Under the pieces are notes generated by a model. It saw nothing but the letters and a program-made list of their open reading frames with translations. It made no database searches and was not told the origin of the DNA. From contig CM046453.1 of NCBI GenBank assembly GCA_025506515.1, forward strand, positions 30,551,791 to 30,615,790: a stretch of 64,000 bases of DNA, given 5' to 3'. The DNA is from Flaveria trinervia. Lineage: Eukaryota; Streptophyta; Magnoliopsida; Asterales; Asteraceae. The position numbers and the translations under genes were made by a program. Within the stretch, counting starts at the first letter, position 1, and the number at the start of each line of letters is the position of its first letter. This document shows positions 1 to 9,394 of the stretch, one piece after another.

Positions 1-460
1 TTGCTTGCTCCTCAACAGTTCACCACCTGGTGGTACTGCTGATGATGATGATGATTGCAGTACTCACCTCTTCAGGTTTAGTGATCAGCTGCCTGACTCA
101 GCTAGATCCTGATGTTCCTGTAGCTCCAGTAGCACCATCCACAACAAATGCTGATGAGATTTCTTCGAATTCAACTTCCTTTGAATTACCATCCACTGAT
201 TGGTTTCAAGAAATGATACACCATCACCATCTGTTGCTGCTGAACCGGCTACAAACACTTGCACAGATCTCATTGTGTATCAAGATCTGAGAATCACCCT
301 ATGTCTCAAATCATTGGTGATATCACTGCTGGAGTATCAACAAGAAGTCAATTGTCAATTTCTACTTCTATGCTCTCTTCATCAGTCAGCAAGAGCCAAA
401 GAATTATCACATTGCTTTAAAGGACAATGGATGGGTTGATGCCATGCAGCTTGAGCTTCT
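1..460 (+). pseudogene. Integrase C-terminal tail and linker, A1 (broken)
   Basis: Low-complexity Ser/Thr/Pro-rich linker between copia integrase and reverse transcriptase. The DNA matches the linker of A2 (about 7550-7800) and of A3 (about 53100-53400), including the words around TNADEIS and the Thr-Cys-Thr-Asp stretch, but reading jumps between frames at least twice. A run of GATGAT triplets near 40-55 is also present in A3 and absent from A2, so A1 and A3 share this subtype. No catalytic residue is expected here. The feature is identified by alignment to the neighbouring copies; alone it would not be recognisable. Confidence 0.6.
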
Positions 461-1925
461 TCAGTTCAAGAACAACAAGTGTGGGAACTGGTTCCTCTAC
501 CTCCAGGTAAGTGTGCAATAGGCACTAAATGGGTGTTTAGGAACAAAACTGATGAAAATGGGCTTATTGTTAAGAACAAGCCAGACTGGTTGTTCAGGGG
601 TTTGCACAAGAAGAAGGTATTGTTATGATGAAACCTTTGCCCCTGTAGCCAGACTGGAAGCAATTCGATTGTTTTTAGCTTATGCTGCTTATCAAAACCT
701 TAAAGTTTTCAAATGGATGTCAAAAGTGCATTTTTGTATGGAAAAATTAAAGAAGAGTTTATGTATGTCAACCTCCAGGCTTTGAGGACAATAACATCCT
801 AATTGGGTGTATAAGCTTGATAAGCTCTTTATGGGTTAAAACAAGCTCCCCGAGCCTGGTATGAGACATTATCAAACTTTCTTCTGGAAAACAATTTCAC
901 TAGAGGCTCCATAGACAAGACTTTATTCATTAAGAAAGCTGGGCAGCATAATCTACTTGTTCAAATTTATGTAGATGATATCATTTTTGCATCCTCTGAT
1001 CCAAAGTTGTGTGATGCCTTTACAAAGTTGATGCAACAGAAGTTTGAAATGAGTGCCATGGGAGAATTACAGTTCTTTCTGGGGTTGCAAATCAAACAAA
1101 AGGCTGATGGAATTTTTATTCATCAGTCCAAATATACAAAAGATCTTTTGCAAAAGTTTGATTTACAAAACTGTAAGCCCTGTTCTACTCCTATGAGCAG
1201 CACCACACAACTGGACTCAGATCAGAAAGGTAAAGTGGTTGATGAAACACTTTACAGATGTATGATTGGGTCCTTGATGTATTTAACAGCTTCTAGACCA
1301 GATATTATGTTTGCTACATGTGTTTGTGCTAGATTTCAGGCTGCACCTAAAGAGTCTCATCTGATTGTAGTCAAGAGGATCTTTAGATATCTGCAAGGCA
1401 CTCCATCTCTAGGTTTATGGTATTCTACCAACATTCTGGTAATTAGTTGCTTTTTCTGACAGTGACTATGCAGGGTGTAAGTTGACCAGGAAATCAACTT
1501 CTGGTGGATGTCAATTCCTAGGCAACTGCTTGATTTCTTGGCAGAGCAAGAAACAGACCTCAGTTGCTACATCCACTGCTGAAGCAGAGTACATTGCTGC
1601 TGCAAGTTGTACATCTCAGGTACTCTGGCTTCAAAACCAACTTTTGGATTATGGCATTACAGAGACTAAGACTCCTTGTTAATGGATAGTGCTTCAGCTC
1701 TTTGCATTGTCAAAAATCCAGTCCAGTCACTCTAGGACCAAACATATAGAGATCAGACATCATTTTATAAGGGATTGTTTTGAAAAAGGTCTGATTGATC
1801 CTAATTTTGTGTCTAGTGCTGATGAGCTTGCAGACATTTTTACTAAGCCTTTGGATAGTTCAACTTTCCAAAACCTGGTGGTTAAGGCTTGGTATGATGC
1901 AACTAGAATAAGTGACAACTACTGA
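461..1925 (+). pseudogene. Reverse transcriptase and RNase H, A1 (frameshifted)
   Basis: Copia RT followed by RNase H, which would copy the element RNA into DNA inside a virus-like particle. Visible blocks are TKWVFRNKTDENG near 525-560, the ETFAPVARLEAIRLFLAYAA block near 630-700, the catalytic YVDD at 968-979, the GELQFFLGLQ block near 1060-1095, ASRPDIMFATCVCARFQ near 1290-1340, STAEAEYIAAASC near 1572-1610 and HSRTKHIEIRHHFIRD near 1728-1775. A missing base near 580, further breaks near 700 and 780-830, and others near 1440 and 1680 split it into at least five frames, so no full protein can be made. YVDD itself is intact. It is followed at once by the motif-rich spacer. Confidence 0.88.
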
Positions 1926-2606
1926 TGATCTCAGTAATTCATACTGATGATCATGAGTACCTATGTCACATATAAGTACTGATGAGCTCTTTTAACCTCA
2001 GTAGTTTTTATAACTACTGAAGGCTAAATGTCTCACAAGTACTGAAGTACTTCATCTGTTCTAAACTACTGATGTAGTTACAACTACGATGTGTTACAAC
2101 TACGATGCAGTTACAACTACTGCAATCAGTAAAACAGATAAGTACTGATGTCCTATGAAACAACTGAAATCAGCCAAAAAGACTGATGAATGTGTTGAGG
2201 ACAGTTTGAAACAGCTGAAAAGCTAAGAATTGACGAAAATAGCTGAAGAGAACTTTCTCTCAGTCGTTTGTACAACTGCTGTTTCATTCTAAACAACCGA
2301 AGCAAAACCACGTCTTCAGTAGTTTTTATAACTACTGATGACTAATACCAAGTCTTCAGTTGTTTACAACAGCTGATGACAAAACCACTGTCTTCAGTAG
2401 TTTCATAACTACTGATGACAAACATCGTTCCTCAGTTGTTTCAATCATCTGAAGTCAAAACCACGGTCTTCAGTAGTTTTCTAAACTACTGATGCCTAAC
2501 ACCACGACTTCAGCTGTTTCAACGTCTGAAGGATAATACCATGTCAACGGTCGTTTAAAACTACTGATGACTAACACACATCCTTCAGTCGTTTTCTTAC
2601 CCGTAC
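1926..2606 (+). repeat. Pol-ORF3 spacer with family-A palindromic motif array
   Basis: About 680 bases without a gene, packed with CAGTAGTT, AACTACTGA and CTTCAG variants in both orientations. Many pair as inverted repeats, for example CAGTAGTT-N5-AACTACTG near 2000 and again near 2315. The same motif fills the U3 of the family-A LTRs (6250-6800, 12560-12900, 46860-47270, 58150-58560) and the matching spacer of A3 (50990-51480). The array ends just upstream of a TATA-like box. Its function is unknown; I infer a regulatory region for ORF3. Confidence 0.8.
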
Positions 2607-2619
2607 CCTATATATATCC
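2607..2619 (+). promoter_or_regulatory. Candidate TATA box for ORF3 of A1
   Basis: CCTATATATATCC lies about 70-80 bases upstream of the ORF3 ATG at 2689, directly after the motif array. A pyrimidine-rich stretch follows, as expected for a short plant leader. In A3 the equivalent place has CCTATAAATACC. Seen as sequence; promoter activity is inferred. Confidence 0.5.
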
Positions 2620-2688
2620 CTAACCTTAGCTCTCATTGCTTCATCTTCTTCAAACCTAACGTTCCTCTCCAAAACTTCCCTCTTCTCA

Positions 2689-5600
2689 ATGGCGTCTATG
2701 CAAATTAAACCGCGACACAACTGCGTTGCCTACCTCACTAAATCGCCCATCTGGACTAAGTTCGATACTGCTATCGATCTTATGTTTAGTCCCAATACAA
2801 CACGGCATTTCTTCTGAATCCCTTTTACATGCCGAATCCTTGCACCAATTTTGGATGAACGTTACTGTTACCACTGGGGAAACAACCACCCATCCCTCCG
2901 GTCGGTCGTCAACACCAAAGAAGTAGTCATCACTCCTGCAATAATCCGCCAAATTCTTCAACTGAATGATGCTACTTCTCCTGCTGGATATCCGAAGGGC
3001 ACCATAGATCTATCCTTTGCTCAACATGGATATCAAGGCGATCTCAGTGCCTCCACTATCATGAAGAACACTTTAATGACGCTGAGCGCCTGATCTTTCA
3101 CATGGTGAATGTATGTTTGGCCCCTAAGACGTCGTCTTGGGATCAAATGTCCACCAAATGGCAGCAGGTAATGTATTCTATTCTTGAGCAACAACCACTT
3201 AATTTTTCTGAAATAATATTTTTTAGCTCAAGGATATGGCTCAAAAACTAACTGCCAACCGTTGGATACTATATCCACGGTTCATAATGGCCATTATTAC
3301 AGACCAGCTTAATGCTGAGGGACTTTTGGCTTGGTAGTCCCTGCTACGGTTGTTCTGCCGGAGTATACTCCCGCACAACTCTGACCGGACACTCAAATGG
3401 CTGCCAAGCTGCGCAAACCCACGCAGCTGGAACCCACAGCCACCACCTCCAATCCAAAGTCCCCACCAAACCCACAAAAAAGAACCCAAAACGGCTACTC
3501 AGGGAATTGAGTCCCTGAGGATGCCCCTGCAACACAAACGCAGGATATATCCACTAGTTCAAACCCCCTAGTGGATACAATGACTCCTCCAGCCACAGCC
3601 GCTCAGGCTTCCTCTCAACAGGAGCCTGCAGCAACCACACAAGGGGTACCTACTTATCTGGGATCTTCCTCACTTGAGGAGATTGCCATTGAAGAGCACC
3701 AACCTCCCCAGGTGCACACTGCTTCTATCCCCTCACCCCAAACAACCGCCCCTCACAGCCCAACTTAATAGTTGCACAAGTGCTGACTCAATTGCACTCC
3801 TCACCCCCTCCCCAGAAACCACTTACTACTGGGAATACCTCTACAATTGAGGGGGAGGAACACAGTGCCTTGAGCACCCACAGCACAGGGGTTTCCCACT
3901 TCTATCTCCTGGTGTAGACAAGGAGTTAGAATATCTAGTGAGGCTGCCACCTCCTCTGACTCAGCACATGACCAGAGTGAGACTGGTAATATTGCTAAGA
4001 CCTCACTAGAGGCAACAGCTGATGATGGACATTGTCCTGAGGCTGGTTACACCAGTGCATGTACCAAGCACAGGGGCACATGCACCAACTGGTCTACACC
4101 CAGTGCATGTAAATCCTGCTCTAAGCAGGAGGTCAGCTGATTCAGCTTCGGCTGATGATGACCTGGGCTTTTTCTATGATGTTCTTGCCTAGAACACAAT
4201 CCTTGAAGAGAAAGTCAGTAGGCTGCAAAACCTACTTGACCAACTCTCACAAGGAGAAAGACCATCTGCCTCCATCCACCCACAGATGGCACCTTCACTT
4301 GAAGGTTCCCAAACACCAAGCCACTCCAAATCAACCACCTGCCTCTGCTTCAGGCCCTACTTCTCAGGAACAGAACCCTCCTGAGCAAATAGGTGCTGTA
4401 CTCCAAAATTCCCTCCCTCTCATCACACCCATATCACTGATATAGTGATCAAAGCCATTGTGAGAGGCTTTCCTCAACATTACAGCCCTTGGTTGATGCT
4501 GCTGTCCAACAGACTCTTTCTGCGGTACAAACCCCTTCCTCCAATGCAACCAAAAAGGGGAGAGTACTGCAGTGAAAGAAAAGAAGAGGAAAAGATCTAA
4601 GGAAAAGAAGGAAGCGAAGCAAGCCCAAAAGGAGGAGAAAGAACAGCAACCAATGCTCACCTACAAGCGAAAGAAAGGTGCTGATGAGCACATTGCTGAA
4701 GATAAAGCCTTGGAGCTACTGATAAAAGAGGCTGATGCCGAACACAGCAGATCAATGGACAACATCATTGATCAGTTGTTCAGGCAAGGCCATGACACCA
4801 ACAAACTTGACTCTAAGATTCGACGACTAGAGATTGAAGAAATCCAGAATAGATGGGCAAGTTATGAAGTGTTAGAAAGAGAAAGGCTTGAAATCATGAT
4901 AAGATTTATTGCAAAATATCTTGGAAGATCAATGATTGAAATCAAAGCTTGGTCCAGGGACAGTATCTTGGCAATCACCACCAAGATCTGTTCGTCTGAA
5001 GCATACACTAAGGGGCTTGTTATTGAAGCTTTGAATGAAGTGGGTGCTGGGAGCAGGATGAGCTAGCCAAGCAGTCAAAAGCCACACTCACCTCAAGGAT
5101 GCTAGCACAGCCTGTCAACATTCCCACACCAAAACCACCCAAAACACAACCCACCAAACCAACTCCCTTACCCTCAAAACCCATAGCCGATGATATACCC
5201 TTGAAGAAGAAGAGAAGGATATTGAGGCTAGAAGAAGATGAAGAAGATGATGAAGACAGGCTGCCGCTCTCAGCTGTGATTCAGTTGCCTAAGGCACAAG
5301 TCACTCCTCAGCAATTACTCCTGAAGTCCAGAGAGAAATGGTTAAAGTGAAGCTAGAAGAAGAAGAGCTTCATAAACAGCATGATGAGGAATTGCTGAAG
5401 AGAGTTGACAAAGCTTATGCAGCCACATCTTCCATCATCAATATGAAGGAGCAAGCCCTCAGACTTTACACTCTCAGGCATACCTTTCAATATCAAAAGG
5501 AAAGAGTGAGGATTTGGCCTGATCCCAGGGTCTCTCACCGAATTCATAAGAACAATATACCTCGGAGATACATTGGCCAGGTGAAAAAGATCGTAGATGA

Positions 5601-5975
5601 AGTGATCTCTCTGGTCTTTGTAGTTTCACCCTGGGAAATCCTAGAAGACTTCAAGAAGGCCTACAAAGCTAATCTAACCCCTCAGAAGATGCTGGAAAAC
5701 AAAATAGTGAAAAAGGGTTAGTTTACAAGAGGCTTGAGGAAGTCAGGGAAAATGAGCTCCAGTTGTTCCTAGAGGGTAATCACCCGGATGAGTTTGCTTA
5801 CAGAATAATAACAACTGTGGAGCTAAAGAATGGGAAACAGGCCAAATACCTGTCTGAGTATTATGGGCCGGAATCATTGTTTGAAGGAGGTGCTGAAGAG
5901 CTAACCATGGAGGAACAAATCACCTTCCTTGAGGCCTACACAAGAGAGTCGTACAGACTCATTATGGGGAAGTGA
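2689..5975 (+). pseudogene. Third ORF (ORF3) of A1, broken
   Basis: Long extra reading frame between pol and the 3' LTR; start chosen at the ATG giving MASMQIKPRHNC, which matches the A3 start. Blocks in order: N-terminal globular part (about 2689-3340) with PAIIRQILQLND and PKGTIDLSF; a Pro/Ser/Thr-rich linker (about 3340-4560); a lysine/arginine tract (about 4570-4680) like a nuclear signal; a helical region with IDQLFRQGHDTNKLDSKIRRLE (about 4765-4830); a KKKRR plus Asp/Glu patch (about 5200-5265); and a C-terminal domain (about 5340-5975) with RVRIWPDPRVSHRIHK. At least six frame breaks are visible. No signal peptide or membrane span is seen. It is the position-equivalent of the Sirevirus 'env-like' ORF, but nothing here looks like an envelope protein. 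Function unknown. Confidence 0.75.
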
Positions 5976-6179
5976 ATCTCATGAATGGGATAACAACTCT
6001 GTGTCCTGTTCCCCAAAACAGAGTTCCCATTCATACTCTGCCAAACAAATATTTGAGGTTTCTTCCCAGGCCGGAGCTTACATGGGTCATCTTCTCTACT
6101 GATCAAGAAGGAAAAAGACCAACATTTTGCCATCAATAAGTGGGAGAATAAATAAGTTAGAGGTTTTGGCTGCATTGGT

Positions 6180-6191
6180 TCAGGGGGAGTT
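6180..6191 (+). promoter_or_regulatory. Polypurine tract of A1
   Basis: Purine-rich TCAGGGGGAG immediately before the LTR start TGTTGG. This is the plus-strand DNA primer site of LTR retroelements. A2 has the same bases at 12491-12503, and A3 carries a TTTAGGGGGAG version. Confidence 0.75.
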
Positions 6192-7111
6192 TGTTGGACC
6201 AAAAGAACCAATGAGCCAAGATCAGAAAACCTCTAAGTCCCACATGGTATCACAACAACTACTGAAAGCCTCATCAGTAGTTTGACTAGTGCTGAAGACT
6301 TCAACAGCTGAAGATCAAGTGCTGAAGACCTCAACAGCTGAATAACCAAAGTGCTAAAGTACAACAGCTGAAGAACACAAGTGCTGAAGCTGAAAGACCA
6401 AAGTACTGAAGTACAACAGCTGAAGAGTTTACAAGTGCTGAAGATCAACAACTGATGTACAAGGTCTGAAGACAAAGACTGAAGACATCAGCTGATGATA
6501 TCTACTGAAGTCATCAGCTGATGAAACACCTGAAGGTCAAAGTCTGAAGATCAAGTACTGAAGCCTCAGTAGTTTGTCACAACTGCTGAAGAGTACTTCT
6601 TCAGTAGTTGTCACAACTGCTGAAGAGTACTTCTTCAGTAGTTGTGATATCAGTAGTTTTATATTTTTATGTTTCAGTAGTTTTGTAAAACGACTGAAGA
6701 GCTTGTTCTTCAGTCGTTGTAGTTTCAGTAGTTTTATATTTTGTACTTAACATGCTGATATGTTCTCAGTAGTTATGAACATTTCAGTAGTTTGTTAAGA
6801 ATTAGTTATTTTTGTATTAGATCTGCCAGTTGTCACTTTCCGTGATAACAGCAGTGATTGTTGCACTCTATATAAGGAGTGACAACTTATTGTAACTATG
6901 ACGAATGAATGGAATGAATGAATGATTTGATTAGAAATATTCTACCTCTATAAACATTCCTTCAAATCAGAAATATATATTCTCTCCCTATAACCGTATG
7001 CGCTCTTAATGCTTACAAGTATCGATTGCTTGCTACAATTTGTCTAATTCTAGTCTGTATTCCGCTGCTTTGTATTCTAATACATCAAACTTGTGATCAC
7101 TGATCCTGTCA
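6192..7111 (+). repeat. Family-A LTR between A1 and A2
   Basis: Begins TGTTGGACC and ends GATCCTGTCA, matching the ends of the A3 LTRs. At 920 bases it is longer than the other family-A LTRs (647, 707 and 722) because U3 carries extra CAGTAGTT/AACTACTG copies. A TATA box CTATATAAGG sits at 6868-6877. It is the 3' LTR of A1. The base after it is already mid-integrase coding sequence of A2, with no primer site, gag or protease between, so for A2 it is a fused, non-standard 5' border. Lacking the TGACGTCA box of the other copies, it looks like a divergent subtype. Confidence 0.85.
6868..6877 (+). promoter_or_regulatory. TATA box of LTR 6192-7111
   Basis: CTATATAAGG about three quarters of the way through the LTR, downstream of the motif array, at the place where the U3/R boundary is expected. 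The other family-A LTRs have a TATA box at the same relative place (12947-12956, and on the minus strand 46818-46829 and 58099-58109). Confidence 0.7.
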
Positions 7112-7752
7112 AAGCTGTTAACACAGCTTGTTATGTGCAAAATAGAGTATTGGTAAATCAAAGTTTGATGAAGACTCCTTATGAAGTGTTACATCGTTTG
7201 GCTCCTCTGATTTCCTTCTTTAGAGCATTTGGGTGTCCCTGTTATGTTCTCAACACAAAGAATCCACTTCAGAAGTTTGAATCAAAGGTGGATGCAGGGT
7301 ACTTTATTGGGTATTCATCTACTTGCAAGGCATACAGACTTTTTAATTGCAGAACAAAGATTGTAGAAGAAACCTTGCATGTCAAGTTTAATGAATCTCC
7401 AAAAGAGAAAATCCCACAAAACCCTATGGAGTTATTTGATCTAGACATACTGCAATACGTTCCTTATCAGTCTCCAAATGTTGCAGGTTCTGTGAATCCA
7501 TCATCTTTTGCAACCTGTTATCCATCTGTTGGTATAAATGCAAGTTTTAGTGATCAACTGCCTGAGTCTACTAAACTTGATGTTCCTGTAGCTTTAGCAG
7601 TTCCATCCACAACAAATGCTGATGAGATCTCTGAATCCTCTACTTCATTTGAATTATCATCTCATTCTAGTTTTAAGAATTTGGATCACCATCTATTGCT
7701 GCTGAATCACCTACAAACACTTGCACAGATCACATTGAGTATCAAGAACTGA
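7112..7752 (+). pseudogene. Integrase C-terminal half and linker, A2
   Basis: Frame open from the LTR border to 7752. It starts inside the copia integrase block AVNTACYVQNRVLV, continues through KTPYEVLHRLAP, FRAFGCPCYVLNTK and a VDAGYFIGYSST block, and ends in the Ser-rich linker. The zinc-binding HHCC domain and the first catalytic acids, which join DNA ends to the target, are absent. An upstream ATG inside the LTR could open the frame, but the product would lack the active site. The next block overlaps after a stop at 7750-7752. Confidence 0.8.
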
Positions 7753-7763
7753 AGAATAACCCC

Positions 7764-9394
7764 ATGTCTCAGATCATTGGTGACATCAATGCTGGTGTTT
7801 CAACTAGAAGTCAATTGTCCAACTTTTGCTTCTATGCTCTCTTCATCAGTCAGCAAAAGCCAAAGAACTATCATATTGCATTAAGAGACAATGGATGGGT
7901 TGAAGCTATGCAACTTGAGCTTCTTCAGTTTCAAAAGCAGCAAGTGTGGGAACTAGTTCCTCTTCGCCAAGGTAAGTGTACCATAGGCACTAAATGGGTG
8001 TTTAGGAATAAAACTGATGAAAAAGGCCAAATTGTCAAGAACAAGGCCAGACTGGTTGTACAGGGGTTTTCATAAGAAGAAGGTATTGATTATGATGAAA
8101 CCTTTTCCCCTGTAGCCAGACTGGAAGCAATCAGATTGTTTTTAGCTTATGCTGCTTTTCATAATCTCAAAGTTTTTCAAATGGATGTCAAAAGTGCATT
8201 CTTATATGGTAAAATAAAAGAAGAAGCTTATGTGTGCCTACCACGAGGTTTTGAAGATCATAAACATCCAGATTGGGTGTGTAAACTTGATAAGGCTCTT
8301 TATGGGCTAAACCAAGCACCCAGAGCCTGGTATGACACACTGTATAACTTTCTTCTTCAAAATAATTTCACTAGAGGCTCCACAGATAAAACGTTGTTCA
8401 TTAAGAAAGTAGGCATGCATAAGCTCCTTGTTCAAATTTATGTTGATGATATTATTTTTGCATCCTCTGATCCATAGTTGTGTGATGCTTTTACTAAGTT
8501 GATGAAGCAAAAGTTTGAAATGAGTGCCATGGGAGAATTACAGTTCTTTCTGGGGTTGCAAATCAAACAAAAGGCTGATGGAACTTTCATTCATCAGTCA
8601 AAATATACAAGGATTTATTGAAAAAGTTTGATTTACAAAACTGTAAGCCCTACTCTACTCCCATGTGCAACACCACATAACTGGATGCTGATCAGAAAGG
8701 TAAAGCAGTTGATGAAACTCTTTATAGATGTATGATTGGTTCCTTCATGTACCTTACAGCTTCTAGACCAGACATCATGTTTGCAACTTGTGTCTGTGCT
8801 AGATTTTAGGCTGCACCTAAAGTATCCCATATGATTGCAGTCAAAAGGATCTTTAGATATTTGCAAGGAACTCAATCTCTAGGACTTTGGTATTCCACTG
8901 GGCACTCTTGCAAATTAGTTGCTTTCTCTGATAGTGACTATGCAGGGTGTAAATTAACCAGAAAATCAACCTCTGGTGGATGCCAATTTCTAGGCAACTG
9001 TTTAGTTTCTTGGCAGAGTAAGAAACAAACCTCTGTTGCTACATCCACTGCTGAAGCAGAGTACATTGCTGCTGCAAGTTGTACATCTCAGGTACTCTGG
9101 CTTCAGAATCAATTACTGGATTATGACATTACAGAGACTAAGACTCCTTTACTAATGGACAGTGCTTCAGCTCTTTGTATTTTTAAGAATCCTGTCCAGC
9201 ATTCTAGGACCAAACATATTGAGATTAGACATCATTTTATCAGGGATTGTTATGAAAAAGGTCTGATTGATCCAAATTTTGTTCCAAGTGCTGATGAGCT
9301 TGCAGATATATTTACTAAGCCTTTGGACAGTGCAACTTTTCAAAATATAGTGCTAAGGCTTGGTATGCTGCAGCTTTGTCACCAAATACCCTAA
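7764..9394 (+). pseudogene. Reverse transcriptase and RNase H, A2 (broken)
   Basis: Copia RT and RNase H. RT blocks: TKWVFRNKTDEKG near 7995, ETFSPVARLEAIRLF near 8095-8140, VKSAFLYGKIKEE near 8185-8225, LDKALYGLNQAPRAWYDT near 8288-8340 and catalytic YVDD at 8439-8450. RNase H (about 8831-9394) includes SDSDYAGCKLTRKSTSGG, TAEAEYIAAASC and HSRTKHIEIRHHFIRD. Stops occur after GFS at 8074-8076 and after SSDP at 8476-8478, a frame break near 8610, and a stop near 8806. The RNase H half is the longest open stretch. At its 3' end the DNA jumps directly into the middle of ORF3. Confidence 0.88.

Larger units (their letters stand above)
1..7111 (+). mobile_element. Copia element A1, 5' end outside window, with 3' LTR
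   Basis: This is the 3' part of a Ty1/copia retrotransposon of family A. In order it holds the end of the integrase region, reverse transcriptase, RNase H, a non-coding spacer full of CAGTAGTT/AACTACTG motifs, a long third ORF, a purine-rich tract and an LTR. Its 5' LTR, gag, protease and integrase core lie before base 1. Several frame breaks make it a dead copy. It is the same family as A2 (next in line) and as the complete copy A3 on the other strand, which served as my reference for the order of parts. The Sirevirus-like assignment rests on the extra ORF and the pol motifs and is inferred. Confidence 0.85.

Noticed and set aside
3168..3226. GT-AG bounded segment in ORF3 of A1 that looks like a 59-bp intron
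   Set aside because: In A3 the same segment reads through as coding (VLFSILE, then NFSEIVFM), so it is coding DNA with a later frame slip in A1.
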